A stretch of 64,000 bases of DNA from Tahibacter aquaticus (GCF_004363655.1 NZ_SNZH01000010.1:206766-270765); one strand, 5' to 3'; positions 10,313 through 20,378 are shown, counted from the first letter of the stretch. Notes: generated by a model from the sequence alone, not told the origin. Translations and numbers: made by a program.

Positions 10313-12844
10313 ATGCGCCTTTTCTTTCGTTTGTTCCGTTACGCGCTGTATCTCGCGCTGACCGGAGCCGTGCTCGGATGCCTCGCGGTAGGCATCGCTT
10401 ATTGGCTCATCTCACCCCGCCTTCCCTCGGTAGAGACACTGCGCGATGTACGCCTGCAGGTGCCCCTGCGCGTCTATACCGCAGATGACAAGCTCATCGC
10501 CACCTTTGGCGAGACGCGGCGCATTCCGGTCGCGATCGAGAATGTGCCGGACAAGGTAAAGAACGCCTTCCTCGCCGCCGAAGATGCGCGCTTCTACGAA
10601 CACCCCGGTTTCGATGTGCAGGGAATATTCCGTGCCGTATGGCATCTGGTGCGCACGGGCGGCGACAAGGGACCGGGCGGTTCCACCATTACACAACAGG
10701 TGGCGCGCAACTTTTTCCTTAGCCCCGAACAAACCTATACGCGCAAGATTTCCGAGCTGTTCCTTGCCCTGCGCATCGAAGGTGCGCTGAGCAAGGACGA
10801 AATTCTCTCGCTCTATCTCAACAAGATCTTCCTTGGCCACCGCGCCTACGGTGTCGGCGCAGCGGCCGAGTTCTACTACGGCAAGACGCTGGACCAGCTG
10901 GATCTGGGCGAATGCGCCATGCTCGCTTCGTTACCCAAGTTCCCGTCGTCGGGCAATCCGCTGTTCAACCGCAAGCGCGCGGAAGAACGGCGCAACTACG
11001 TGCTTGCACGCATGTTCGAGAACAACTTCATCACCGAAGAGCAGATGAAGGCCGCCACGGCAGAACCGGACAAGTCCTACGCGCACGAGCCACCGATCGA
11101 AGTGGAGGCGCCGTATCTGGCCGAAATGGTCCGCGTCGAAGCGCTGGCACGCCTGGGCAACGATGCGCTCAGTGACGGCTACAACATCAAGACCACGCTG
11201 GACAGCCGCATGCAGGACGCGGCCAATCAGGCGGTGCGCAGCGCGCTGATCGACTATGACCGGCGCCACGGCTATCGCGGTGCCGAAGCGCATGCGGAAC
11301 TCAAGCCCGATGCGACACCCGAAGACTACGCCCGCGAACTGGCCAGTTTCCGCCCGCTGGCCGGGCTGATTCCCGCCCTGGTCACCGAAACCGCGAAGGA
11401 TCATGCCCAGCTCTATATGGCTGATGGCCAGAGCGTGGTGCTGGAAAAGAAAGCGGTGGAGTGGGCTCGTCCGTACCAGAGCGAGAACAGCCGCGGCGCA
11501 GCCCCCAAGAGCGTCGATGCGGTGGTCAAGGTCGGCGACATTGTCCGCGTTGCCCGCGGCGATGAGGAAAACTGGACATTGGCACAATTGCCCGCCGCCC
11601 AGGCAGCACTGGTGTCGCTGGATCCGGAAGATGGGTCCATCCGGGCACTGGTCGGAGGCTTCAGCTTCGGCCGCAGCAAATTCAACCGCGCCACCATGAG
11701 CGCGCGCCAGCCCGGATCGAGCTTCAAGCCCTTCCTCTACGCCGCGGCGTTCGAGCACGGCTTCACGCCCAGTTCCATCCTCAACGATGCGCCGCTGGTA
11801 TTTCCCGATCCGTCGCGCCCCGACGGCATATGGGCACCGTCCAACGACGACGACAAGTTCGAGGGCCCGATGCGCCTGCGCGAGGCCCTGGTCAAGTCGG
11901 TGAACCTGATCTCGGTACGCCTGCTCGATGCGATCGGCGTGCGCTATGCACGCGAATTCATCACTCGCTTCGGCCTGCCGCTGGAAGCGATGCCGGAAAA
12001 CCTGTCCATGTCGCTGGGTACCGCTTCCGTCGCGCCGCTGACCATGGCACGCGGCTATTCCGTTCTCGCCAACGGCGGCATGCTGGTCGATCCCTATTTC
12101 GTCGCCAGCATCCGCGACCGCGACGGCAAGGAGGTCTACGCGGCGAATGCACCGCGGGCCTGCCGCAATTGCCCGGAGCGCCTGCTCGACGATGCACGCC
12201 TGGCACGGGAAGCCGTGCCGGCGGTGACCAATCCGGCCGTCCCCACGGCCCAGCCCGGCAATAGTCCGCGCTTCAATCCAATCCGCAGCGCCAACGCCGC
12301 CGCAGTGCCCAGCCCCGACGCCGCTGCAGCCGAGCCAGGCAAGCCGCGCCTGGCACCGCGTACGCTGGACGTGCGCACGGCGCACCTGGTCACTTCGCTG
12401 ATGCGTGACGTGGTCCGCCGCGGCACCGGCCGCGCAGCGATGGAACTGAAGCGCAACGACCTGGCTGGCAAGACCGGCACTACCAACGAACATCGCGACG
12501 CCTGGTTCAGCGGTTTCAACGACCAGATGGTGACCAGTGTCTGGGTCGGTTTCGACGACTTCAGCTCGCTGGGTCGCGGCGAGTTCGGCGCCAGGGCGGC
12601 GCTGCCGATCTGGGTCGACTACATGCGTGTCGCCCTGGACGGCAAGGCGGAAACGCCGTTCGTGCCACCGCCGGGCATCAGCACCGCACGCATAGATCCC
12701 AGCACCGGCTATCTCGCGTCCAGCGACGACAGCGGCTCCATCCTGGAGATCTTCAAGAGCGAAGACATCGAGCGCCTGGCTGCCCCGCCGCCCGATGCGC
12801 AGAACGAGGAAGGCCAGCAGGGCGAGGCCTACGACATCTTCTGA
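10313..12844 (+). CDS. mrcA: Penicillin-binding protein 1A (class A, bifunctional)
   Basis: An 843-residue inner-membrane enzyme that polymerises glycan strands and crosslinks peptides in the cell wall. One N-terminal membrane segment (about 9-33) is followed by the GT51 glycosyltransferase domain, with AAEDARFYEHPG (catalytic Glu at 90), GGSTITQQVARN and LSLYLNKIFLG. An OB-like insert lies between the domains. The transpeptidase domain has SSFK (Ser 469, Lys 472), SVN and KTGTT (Lys 720). Length and order match PBP1A. It is divergent from pilMNOPQ, the common arrangement in gammaproteobacteria, and overlaps the next gene by one base. Confidence 0.97.
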   Translation: MRLFFRLFRYALYLALTGAVLGCLAVGIAYWLISPRLPSVETLRDVRLQVPLRVYTADDKLIATFGETRRIPVAIENVPDKVKNAFLAAEDARFYEHPGFDVQGIFRAVWHLVRTGGDKGPGGSTITQQVARNFFLSPEQTYTRKISELFLALRIEGALSKDEILSLYLNKIFLGHRAYGVGAAAEFYYGKTLDQLDLGECAMLASLPKFPSSGNPLFNRKRAEERRNYVLARMFENNFITEEQMKAATAEPDKSYAHEPPIEVEAPYLAEMVRVEALARLGNDALSDGYNIKTTLDSRMQDAANQAVRSALIDYDRRHGYRGAEAHAELKPDATPEDYARELASFRPLAGLIPALVTETAKDHAQLYMADGQSVVLEKKAVEWARPYQSENSRGAAPKSVDAVVKVGDIVRVARGDEENWTLAQLPAAQAALVSLDPEDGSIRALVGGFSFGRSKFNRATMSARQPGSSFKPFLYAAAFEHGFTPSSILNDAPLVFPDPSRPDGIWAPSNDDDKFEGPMRLREALVKSVNLISVRLLDAIGVRYAREFITRFGLPLEAMPENLSMSLGTASVAPLTMARGYSVLANGGMLVDPYFVASIRDRDGKEVYAANAPRACRNCPERLLDDARLAREAVPAVTNPAVPTAQPGNSPRFNPIRSANAAAVPSPDAAAAEPGKPRLAPRTLDVRTAHLVTSLMRDVVRRGTGRAAMELKRNDLAGKTGTTNEHRDAWFSGFNDQMVTSVWVGFDDFSSLGRGEFGARAALPIWVDYMRVALDGKAETPFVPPPGISTARIDPSTGYLASSDDSGSILEIFKSEDIERLAAPPPDAQNEEGQQGEAYDIF

Positions 12845-13479
12845 TGGGCGAATCCACGCACCATCGCGGTCGCCGTGGCGAGGATCGCCGCGACGACCAG
12901 CGCCAGCGCATCGCCGCCGAGGCGGCTCGCCTGATCAGCGAGCTTGGCCTGCGCGACTATCACCAGGCCAAGCTGCGCGCGGCACAGCGTCTGGGCATAC
13001 AGGACGAGCGTCACCTGCCGCGCAATACCGAGATCGAAAACGCCCTGCGCGAGTATCAGCGCCTGTTTGGCGGCGAAGACCGCCTGGATTACCTGCGCGC
13101 GCTGCGCCAATGCGCAGTCGAGGCGATGCAGTTTTTCCATGCGTTCGAACCGCGCCTGGTCGGTGCTGTGCTGGAAGGCACCGCCGACCAGTATTCCGCA
13201 GTCTGCCTGCACCTGTTCTGCGACAACCCCGAGGCGTTGGCTTTATTCCTCGACGAAAACGGCATTCCCTACGAACAGATCGAGCGCCAGCTGCGCTGGT
13301 CGGCCGAGGAAATCGAGCGTGTCGACGCCTATCGCTTCAGTGCCGACGACATGCCGCTGGATCTGACCCTGCTGCCCCTGGACGCCTTGCGCCAGGCGCC
13401 GCTGGACCGCATCGACGGCAAGCCGATGCGCCGTGCGAACCTGGCCGCAGCCAGGCAACTGCTGGACGATTCCGCCTAA
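12844..13479 (+). CDS. Conserved protein of unknown function, coupled to the PBP1A gene
   Basis: A 211-residue soluble, charged protein without signal or membrane segment. Its ATG shares a base with the PBP1A stop (TGATG), so the two are probably translated together. The N-terminus is very Arg-rich (HHRGRRGEDRRDDQRQR), followed by a helical region ending in LPRNTEIENALREYQRLFGG. A second part contains CLHLFCDNPEALALFLDENG and LDLTLLPLDALRQAPL; this layout recalls small Xanthomonadaceae proteins of unknown function. No catalytic motif is recognised. Conservation of the pairing with a PBP gene would suggest a role in envelope growth, but that is speculation. Confidence 0.85.
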   Translation: MGESTHHRGRRGEDRRDDQRQRIAAEAARLISELGLRDYHQAKLRAAQRLGIQDERHLPRNTEIENALREYQRLFGGEDRLDYLRALRQCAVEAMQFFHAFEPRLVGAVLEGTADQYSAVCLHLFCDNPEALALFLDENGIPYEQIERQLRWSAEEIERVDAYRFSADDMPLDLTLLPLDALRQAPLDRIDGKPMRRANLAAARQLLDDSA

Positions 13480-13622
13480 TCCACTGCTCCACAGCGGGCG
13501 ATCGGCCTGGCGAACTGCCCCGACGCTGTCGCAAGCACCGGGCATGATTGCGGCCACACAGCGAGCTCGCGAATTCGCCACATTCATCGACTCCCTGTGC
13601 GGTCGCGGCGCGCTCGCTTTTG

Positions 13623-13654
13623 TAGGGCGCCGATGAGCGTAGCGAATTGCGCCG
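13623..13654. repeat. REP-like dispersed repeat, copy 1
   Basis: This stretch of about 32 bases reads TAGGGCGCCGATGAGCGTAG and then CGAATTGCGCC. It is the reverse complement of a segment found twice near 20.2-20.4 kb. It lies in a 459-base gap between the PBP1A-linked gene and gltA, which also holds a run of C and a terminator and otherwise no visible gene. Confidence 0.6.
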
Positions 13655-13881
13655 CCCCCCCCCAGCCGGTAGGCACATCAGGCACAGCGCAGGCAGTCAC
13701 CCGTTTCCGCCTCGCGGACGGGATCAGGATGCTGCGGCAGCATCGCCGCGTTCCCGCGCCGCCCGCAGTGCCGGCACGGCAGAAACGAGGGACGCCGCGC
13801 GACCAGCCGACGGCATGGTGGCAATTCACGCGCAGGACGATGGCAGGTCGGCTTCGACACTGAAGCAGTTGCGCCCGGACA

Positions 13882-13909
13882 AACAAAAACCCCGGCTTTC
13901 GCCGGGGCT
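13882..13909 (-). terminator. Intrinsic terminator of gltA
   Basis: On the minus strand a 7-bp stem (GCCCCGGC-like / GCCGGGG), with loop bases 13897-13900, is followed by TTTTTGTTTG. It lies 30 bases beyond the gltA stop. Confidence 0.88.
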
Positions 13910-13938
13910 TGCGTCGCACGCCAGAAAGGCTTTTCCGC

Positions 13939-15231
13939 TCAGCGCTGCTCGGCGGCCACGTAGGCGCGCGTAGGCGCGCCGGTATACACCTGGCGCGGGC
14001 GGCCGATCTTCGCGTCCGGCGTCTCGTGCTGTTCCAGCCAGTGCGCCACCCAGCCGGCCGTGCGCGCAATAGCGAACATCACGGTGAACATCTCGGTCGG
14101 GATGCCCAGCGCCTTGTAGATGATGCCGGAGTAGAAATCCACATTCGGATAAAGCTTGCGCTCGACGAAGTAGGAATCCTTCAATGCAGCCTGTTCCAGC
14201 TCCATCGCCACATCAAGCAGAGGATCGTTCACGCCCAGCTCGCCGAGCACCTTGTGGCACATCTCGCGGATGATGGTCGCGCGCGGATCGAAGTTCTTGT
14301 AGACGCGATGGCCGAAGCCCATCAGGCGGAAGCCCGAGTTCTTGTCTTTGGCGCGTTCCACCGCCTTGCCTACGTTCTTGGCGTCGCCGATCTCGGCCAG
14401 CATCTTGAGCACGGCTTCGTTGGCACCGCCATGCGCCGGCCCCCACAGCGCGGCGATGCCGGCAGCGACACAGGCATACGGGTTGGCGCCGGTGGAACCG
14501 ACCAGGCGCACGGTCGAGGTCGAGGCATTCTGTTCGTGGTCGGCGTGCAGGATGAACAGCAGGTCCAGCGCCTTGGCCGCCACCGGATTGATCTGCAGCG
14601 GCTCGCTAGGCACTTCGAACATCATGTGCAGGAAGCGCGAGCAATATTCCAGGTTGTTGCGCGGATAACGGATCGGCCAGCCGATCGAATAGCGATAAGC
14701 CGCTGCCGCGATGGTCGGCATCTTCGCGATCAGGCGGATCGCCGCCATCTTGCGCTGGGCCGGATCGTTGATGTCGAGAGAGTCGTGATAGAACGCCGCC
14801 AGCGAGCCGACTGCCGCCATCAGCATGGCCATCGGATGCGCGTCGTAATGAAAGCCCTGGAAGAAGTTCTTCAGCGACTCGCGCATCATCGTGTGATGCG
14901 TGACTTCATGGTCGAACTTGGCGAATTCGTCGGGCTTGGGCAGTTCGCCGTTGATCAGCAGATACGCCACTTCGAGAAAGTTGGACTGCTTGGCCAGCTG
15001 TTCGATCGGGTAGCCGCGATACAGCAGGATGCCCTGGTCGCCGTCGATGAAGGTGACCGCGCTCTTGGTCGCGGCGGTGGACATGAAACCCGGGTCGTAG
15101 GTGAAGTAGCCGGTGTCCTTGTTCAGCTTGCCGATGTCGAAGGCGGGATCGCCCATGGTGCCGCTGACCACCGGCAGGCTGGTCGAACGGTTGGATGCGG
15201 CATCGGTAATGAGAACGGTCTTCTCGGACAC
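13939..15231 (-). CDS. gltA: Citrate synthase
   Basis: A 430-residue hexameric-type citrate synthase that condenses acetyl-CoA and oxaloacetate at the entry of the TCA cycle. Key segments are visible: [40 protein letters not shown] (active-site His region); [15 protein letters not shown] (second catalytic His); [14 protein letters not shown]; and [16 protein letters not shown] (the Asp region). Length matches the E. coli-like type. It is monocistronic, with its own terminator, and rpmE2 lies upstream on the same strand behind another terminator. Confidence 0.98.
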   Translation of the reverse strand: MSEKTVLITDAASNRSTSLPVVSGTMGDPAFDIGKLNKDTGYFTYDPGFMSTAATKSAVTFIDGDQGILLYRGYPIEQLAKQSNFLEVAYLLINGELPKPDEFAKFDHEVTHHTMMRESLKNFFQGFHYDAHPMAMLMAAVGSLAAFYHDSLDINDPAQRKMAAIRLIAKMPTIAAAAYRYSIGWPIRYPRNNLEYCSRFLHMMFEVPSEPLQINPVAAKALDLLFILHADHEQNASTSTVRLVGSTGANPYACVAAGIAALWGPAHGGANEAVLKMLAEIGDAKNVGKAVERAKDKNSGFRLMGFGHRVYKNFDPRATIIREMCHKVLGELGVNDPLLDVAMELEQAALKDSYFVERKLYPNVDFYSGIIYKALGIPTEMFTVMFAIARTAGWVAHWLEQHETPDAKIGRPRQVYTGAPTRAYVAAEQR

Positions 15232-15468
15232 GGCAGACTCCTGGTCACTTAGTTCGGTTCGAAACGGCCGGTCGCGACGGCGTGCAAACGGCCAGCGCGT
15301 GGCCAGAACCTAGGCCGGGCCACGCAGGACAATGCGCGATTATCGCACACGCGTTTGAATCGGAAACGGTATGCCGTCCGGAGCATAAGCCCGCATTGTT
15401 GCGACTTTGGTCCAGTTGCCGCCGCTGCCGGCGGACCGGCTACCGCGCGCTTTGCGTGCGCGCAAATG

Positions 15469-15497
15469 CAAACGCCGACCACGAGGGTCGGCGTTTG
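15469..15497 (-). terminator. Terminator of rpmE2
   Basis: A perfect 12-bp inverted repeat (15469-15480 and 15486-15497) with a 5-base loop lies in the 313-base gap between the rpmE2 stop and the gltA start. A gltA promoter must lie in the remaining part (15232-15468), but no clear box is seen. Confidence 0.7.
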
Positions 15498-15544
15498 CTG
15501 AACTGGCATTCCCGCCGGCGCGAACGCCGCGGAAACCGGCAGAC

Positions 15545-15793
15545 TTACTTCTTGGCCGCGTAGCGGCGGTTGAACTTGTCCACGCGACCACCGGTGTCGA
15601 TGATCTTGTGCTTACCGGTATAGAACGGATGCGAGGCGCTGGAAATATCGATCTTGATCAGCGGATATTCCTGACCGTCTTCCCACTTGACCTTTTCCTT
15701 GCTGGACATGGTGGAGCGGGTCAGGAAGGAGAAATCGGTGGTCACATCCTGGAACACCACCGGGTGGTACTTGGGATGAATGTCGGCTTTCAT
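15545..15793 (-). CDS. rpmE2: 50S ribosomal protein L31 type B
   Basis: An 82-residue ribosomal protein. It starts [16 protein letters not shown] and contains [17 protein letters not shown] and the C-terminal [14 protein letters not shown] typical of the family. There is no cysteine at all, so this is the zinc-free (type B) form. In other proteobacteria that form is usually switched on by Zur during zinc shortage. The upstream sequence contains TATGTTATCG, which resembles half of a Zur site, but a full operator is not evident. It stands alone. Confidence 0.96.
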   Translation of the reverse strand: MKADIHPKYHPVVFQDVTTDFSFLTRSTMSSKEKVKWEDGQEYPLIKIDISSASHPFYTGKHKIIDTGGRVDKFNRRYAAKK

Positions 15794-16038
15794 GGTGGCT
15801 CCAGAAGCGAATCGTAGGCGGAAAAGAGCGGTATGTTATCGTCCCGCCTGCGGTCAGCGCAAGCGCGGGACCAAAGCTCGTAGCGCCGTCGCCACGACAA
15901 CGTGGCCGCCGCGCGGCTGCGGAACAACAAAGGATCGGCAAGCATACGGCAATAAGGCGCCGGGGGTGTAGCGGCTGTGCTGCAGCGCCGGCCGGCACCG
16001 CAGCCGGGCTGCCCGAACCCAGAACGGAGTCTAGAAAC

Positions 16039-19000
16039 TTGCCGACACGCTTGTGGCCGCACCTGATCGCATACCTGCTGGCGCTGGGAACCTGGGCCGC
16101 TGCCGCGGCGGACCCCGCTGCTACCGACCCGCTGCAGGCCTGGCGCCAGCAGCATGCGGAAATCCGCGTTGCGCCCGATCCGGAATTCGCCCCCATCGAC
16201 AGCCTGGATGCGAACGGCCAGCAGACAGGACTGGCCGCCGACTACCTGCGCCTGGTAGCCGAACGCTCGGGCCTGCGCTTTCGCCTGGTCCCGGTAAAAA
16301 GCTGGAAGGACGCCCTGCAGGCCTTGCGCGATGGCCGTGTCGATATGTTGTCCAGCGCTTTCGCCACTGCCGATCGTGCCGAAATCGCCTTGTTCAGTTC
16401 GCCGTATCTGCGCCTGCCCTGTGCGGCGTTTGTGCGCCGCGGTGGCGGTCTCGCCCGGCTGGACCAGATCGACGACCATCGCATCGGTGTAGCCGAGCAA
16501 CATGGCTGCCTGGAGGCGCTGAACAAGGTTGCGCCGAAGGCGCGGGTCCAGCTGTTCCCCTCCACAGGCAAAGCGCTGGCCGCGCTGAACCAGGACAAGG
16601 TTGACATGCTGGTCGGCGACCTCGTCACCGCCCAGGCTGCCGCCAACCGCAGCGGCGTGCGCGACCAACTGCTGGTACTGGGCCAGATCGGCACCGACGA
16701 GGCGCTGGGTTTTGCCATCCGCAAGGACTGGCCCGAACTCAAGCAGATCCTCGACCGGGCTCTGGCCGAGATCGACGTCGGTGAAGAAAGCCGTCTGCGC
16801 CGACGCTGGCTCAAGGATCTGTTGCCCGACAGCCCAGCCGCAGGCGGCGCTGCCGGCGACACGCTGCCGCACAGCCTGCTGCCCGCGATCAAGGGCGCGC
16901 GCCAGACCCTGGCCGACGGCAAAAACACCGATGCGCTGCAGGGCGAGGCGATCAAGACCCTGCTCGATGCAGCCCAGACCGACGACGAACGCGCCAGCGC
17001 CAGTGCCGGCGAGCTGCGCGACCTGCGTGCGAGCGCGGCGACAGCAGACGACGAGGCCCAGGCCCTGGAGCAGCAACTGCTGCAGGACAACACCGCCAGC
17101 CTGCTGGCCTGGCGCGCCGGCCTCTCGGAGCGCGCCAGCGTGGCCCAGCTCGAAGCCCAGCGCAGCGACGAACGCGCCGCCCTGGCCGAAGCGCAGGCGG
17201 CCGTGGCACAGCTGCAGGCCCGCGTCATCGGCCAGCATGAACGCCCGGCACAGATCCGCGACGAACTCAAGACCGCCCAGGCCGATGCGGACAAGGCGCG
17301 CGAGCCCGCCATCGCCGACAAACAGGCGCCGGCACTGCTGGCCGAGGCGGCCCGCTTGCGCGGCCAGGCCGCACTGCGCCTGGCGCTGACACGTATCGCC
17401 CTACTGGAAGAGGAACTGCGCAGCTACGATCCGCGCCTGCGCCTGGAATCGGCCCGGCTGCGCCTGCGTCAGCGCGAAGTGGGCGAACTGCAGCACAAGG
17501 TCGACGCGCTGCAGAGCCTGATCCTGGACCGTACCCGTGCCCAGGCGATTGCGCTCAGTTCGCGCCTGCACGAAGAGGCCGCCGACCTGACCGAAGGCAA
17601 CGAAGTGCTGCGCGACGTGGCGCAGCGGAATGCCGCCTACGGCAGCGAACTGGTGCAGACCGTAGGCCACCTGGCCGAGGTACGCGAAGCGCGCGACACC
17701 TATGCGCGGCAAAGCCGCGAAACCGCGCTGGCACTGAAGAACACAGCCGAGCGCGTCAAGTACAGCGGCGTCAGCGAGGCCGTCGGCCTCGTGCTGCTGG
17801 CCGAGCGGCGCAAGTTGCAATCGGTACCGCTGCTCAAGCGCCGCCTGGCGGCGCTGCAGACGGAGCTGGCACAGACCCGCATTGCCCTGATCGAACTGCG
17901 CGAAACCACACAGCTTCTGGCCGACCCGGCCGCCCCGGTCAGCGCCGAACTCAAGCGCCTGCCGCCCGAACAGGCCGCCCCCGGCAGCGCCGTGCGCCAG
18001 TCGCTATACCGCCTGTTCGCGACACGGGCCGAAGTGGTACCGCAGCTGACCCTGTTGCAGAACCGCCTGGCCGACGCCCTGGCCGATGCGGAACAGGAAC
18101 TCAGCGGACTGGCCCGCGACACCGCCGCCCTGCGCGACCTGCTCGATGCACGCCTGTTGTGGACTCCCAGCCACGCGCCGCTGGACCGCAAGCTGCCGCT
18201 GGAAGTCGCCAGCGGCGTGGCCGATCTGGCCCAGCCCGGCCGCTGGTGGGAAACCGCCCGTCAGACAGCACGCCTGGCCTGGGCGCGACCTTGGCCGCCG
18301 CTGCTGGGCATCACCATCGTCGTCGGGCTCTGGCTGTTGCGCCGGCGCGTACCGGCGGCGCTGGACGCCATTGCCCAGCCGCTGCGCCGCATTCGCACCG
18401 ACCGCTACCGCTTGAGCGGCCGCGCGCTGCTGCTGACCCTGGTCGCCGCCGCGCCCTGGCCGGCCCTGGTTGCGCTGATCTCGCGCCTGCTCGTGCGCGC
18501 CGGCGAAAGCGGCTACCCCTTCGCCGACGTGCTGGCGCAGGGCGCGGCCGAACTGATCGCCCCGCTGTACGCGCTGGAGTTCGTGCGCTGGCTGAATGCC
18601 GACAAGGGACTGGCGGCAGCGCATTTCCGCTGGTCGCAGGGGCGCCGCCAGGCGCTGAACTTCCTGCGCCGCTGGATGCTGATCAGCTTCCTGCCAGTGC
18701 AATTCTTCCTTTCTGTCTATTTCTACTTTGGCGAACAACTGGCCAGTGCCGGTCTGGCGCGGCTGCTGTTCATTGTCGCCAGCCTGCTGCTGGCGCGGGT
18801 CAGCTGGCGCCTGCTCGCGCCGGGTGCGCTGTGGAGCCAGCGCAGCGGCCAGAACGAACCCGCACGCCTGCGCCAGCTGCTGCGCATCGTGCTGACCGCG
18901 CATTCGCTGGGACTGGCGGTGCTCGCCGCCGCCGGCTATTTCCTCACGGCAATGGCGCTGGCCGCTCATCTGGTCGAGTCGGCCATCGCCTTCCTCGCCA

Positions 19001-20148
19001 TCGCCGTGCTGACCGGCATGGCCTTGCGCTGGCTGTCGCTGGGCGAGCGGCGCCTTGCCCTCAAGCGCATGGAAGACAAGCGCGGCGATCAGATTTCCCG
19101 CGACGACGAACTGGAATCGCGGCCGGAATTCGCCGCCGAAGCCGAACAGATCAGCCTGGCAAGCATCAATCAGCAGACCCGGCGCCTGCTGCGTGCGCTC
19201 ACCGTCGTAGCGCTGGCCGGCGTACTGCTCTGGGTCTGGTCCGATGTGACGCCGGCGCTGGCCTACCTCGGCGACATCGGCGCCTGGAAGACCAGCTATA
19301 CGGCCGATGGCAAAAGCGTCACCGTGCAGGTGACGCTGCGTTCGCTGCTGTTTGCCGCGGTCTGCCTGATGCTGACCTGGATCGCCACGCGCAATATTCC
19401 CGGCCTGCTGGAAATCGGCGTGCTGCGCCGGCTCGACGTGGACGCACCTACACGCTACGCGATCACCGCCGTTTCGCGCTATGCCCTTGCCATCGTCGGC
19501 ACGGTGATGGGCCTGTCACTGCTTGGCCTGCGCTGGGGCCAGCTGCAATGGATGGCCGCGGCGCTGACCGTCGGCCTGGGTTTCGGACTGCAGGAAATCT
19601 TCGCCAATTTCGTTTCTGGCCTGATTGTCCTGTTCGAACGGCCGATCCGCGTCGGCGACGTGATCACCATCCGCGGCGTCGAAGGCACGGTCATGCGCAT
19701 CCGCACGCGCGCAACCACCGTGATCGACTGGGACAACAAGGAAATCGTGATCCCGAACAAGACCTTCATCACCGACCAGCTGACCAACTGGACCTTGTCC
19801 GACAACATCACGCGTGTAGTGATCAAAGTCGGCGTCGCCTACGACAGCGACCCGGACCTGGTGCGCGCGCTGCTGCTGGAACTGGCGCGGGCACATCCCA
19901 AGGTACTGAAGGAACCCGTGCCCAGCTGCTGGTGCGTAGCCCTGGGCGCCAGCACACTGGACTTCGAGCTGCGCATCTTCGTCGGCGCCATCATGGAACG
20001 CAGTGCCGTGCGCAACGACCTGCACGGCAGCGTGCTGCGCGAATTCCGCGCCCGGGGCATCGAAATCTGTTTCCCGCAGATGGATGTCTGGGTGCGCGAC
20101 GCGGACAAGCCGGCCGCTCTCGTGCCGAAGGACGCACCCAATCCGTAG
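16039..20148 (+). CDS. MscS/MscK-type mechanosensitive channel with N-terminal solute-binding domain
   Basis: A 1369-residue membrane protein. After a signal peptide (HLIAYLLALGTWAAAAA) comes a family 3 solute-binding domain, about residues 35-265 (IRVAPDPEFAPIDSLDANGQ, VDMLSSAFATADRAEIALFS, VDMLVGDLVTAQAAA, ALGFAIRKDWPEL). A long Ala/Glu/Arg-rich coiled coil follows (about 280-720), then about ten membrane segments from 755 on. The MscS pore and beta domain are at the end (GLGFGLQEIFANFVSGLIVL, ERPIRVGDVITIRG, NKEIVIPNKTFITDQLTNW). The start is a TTG with GGAG 10 bases upstream. The coiled coil plus many spans match the large MscK/KefA type; a ligand-binding domain at the N-terminus is not part of E. 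coli MscK. It is the only gene of its unit. Confidence 0.9.
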   Translation: MPTRLWPHLIAYLLALGTWAAAAADPAATDPLQAWRQQHAEIRVAPDPEFAPIDSLDANGQQTGLAADYLRLVAERSGLRFRLVPVKSWKDALQALRDGRVDMLSSAFATADRAEIALFSSPYLRLPCAAFVRRGGGLARLDQIDDHRIGVAEQHGCLEALNKVAPKARVQLFPSTGKALAALNQDKVDMLVGDLVTAQAAANRSGVRDQLLVLGQIGTDEALGFAIRKDWPELKQILDRALAEIDVGEESRLRRRWLKDLLPDSPAAGGAAGDTLPHSLLPAIKGARQTLADGKNTDALQGEAIKTLLDAAQTDDERASASAGELRDLRASAATADDEAQALEQQLLQDNTASLLAWRAGLSERASVAQLEAQRSDERAALAEAQAAVAQLQARVIGQHERPAQIRDELKTAQADADKAREPAIADKQAPALLAEAARLRGQAALRLALTRIALLEEELRSYDPRLRLESARLRLRQREVGELQHKVDALQSLILDRTRAQAIALSSRLHEEAADLTEGNEVLRDVAQRNAAYGSELVQTVGHLAEVREARDTYARQSRETALALKNTAERVKYSGVSEAVGLVLLAERRKLQSVPLLKRRLAALQTELAQTRIALIELRETTQLLADPAAPVSAELKRLPPEQAAPGSAVRQSLYRLFATRAEVVPQLTLLQNRLADALADAEQELSGLARDTAALRDLLDARLLWTPSHAPLDRKLPLEVASGVADLAQPGRWWETARQTARLAWARPWPPLLGITIVVGLWLLRRRVPAALDAIAQPLRRIRTDRYRLSGRALLLTLVAAAPWPALVALISRLLVRAGESGYPFADVLAQGAAELIAPLYALEFVRWLNADKGLAAAHFRWSQGRRQALNFLRRWMLISFLPVQFFLSVYFYFGEQLASAGLARLLFIVASLLLARVSWRLLAPGALWSQRSGQNEPARLRQLLRIVLTAHSLGLAVLAAAGYFLTAMALAAHLVESAIAFLAIAVLTGMALRWLSLGERRLALKRMEDKRGDQISRDDELESRPEFAAEAEQISLASINQQTRRLLRALTVVALAGVLLWVWSDVTPALAYLGDIGAWKTSYTADGKSVTVQVTLRSLLFAAVCLMLTWIATRNIPGLLEIGVLRRLDVDAPTRYAITAVSRYALAIVGTVMGLSLLGLRWGQLQWMAAALTVGLGFGLQEIFANFVSGLIVLFERPIRVGDVITIRGVEGTVMRIRTRATTVIDWDNKEIVIPNKTFITDQLTNWTLSDNITRVVIKVGVAYDSDPDLVRALLLELARAHPKVLKEPVPSCWCVALGASTLDFELRIFVGAIMERSAVRNDLHGSVLREFRARGIEICFPQMDVWVRDADKPAALVPKDAPNP

Positions 20149-20156
20149 GATGCAAT

Positions 20157-20374
20157 TGAGGGAACGCGAACTACACCGGCGAGCCTTCCAGGCGAGCCGC
20201 AGCGGCCGTCGAAACCTAGCGACGCAATTCGCTGCGCTGATCGCGCCCTACGGAAATGTGAAATTACATTGATAGGGTTCGAGGAGCGAACGCGAATTGC
20301 ACCGGCGCAATCTTCGCGTAAGCCGCCACGAACAAAACCTCGCAGCGCAATTCGCTGTACTCATCGCGCCCTGC
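20157..20374. repeat. Two tandem diverged REP-like units (copies 2 and 3)
   Basis: Two units of about 100 bases lie head to tail (about 20157-20252 and 20274-20374). Each begins with a GAGG...CGAACGCGAAYT-like stretch and ends in CGCAATTCGCTG, then YACTSATCGCGCCCTRC-like sequence. Within each unit the GCGAATTGC and GCAATTCGC halves are inverted, so a unit can fold into a long hairpin. The right ends match the copy at 13623-13654 in reverse. The units fill the gap between two convergent genes. No RAYT transposase is in the window. Confidence 0.6.
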
Positions 20375-20378
20375 GAAT

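Noticed and set aside
10931..12493. Leftward open frame of 520 codons opposite the PBP1A gene
   Set aside because: Antisense shadow of a gene with intact catalytic motifs.
18159..20159. Rightward open frame of 666 codons in another frame of the channel gene
   Set aside because: Arg/Pro/Ala-rich shadow; the channel motifs are all in the 16039 frame.
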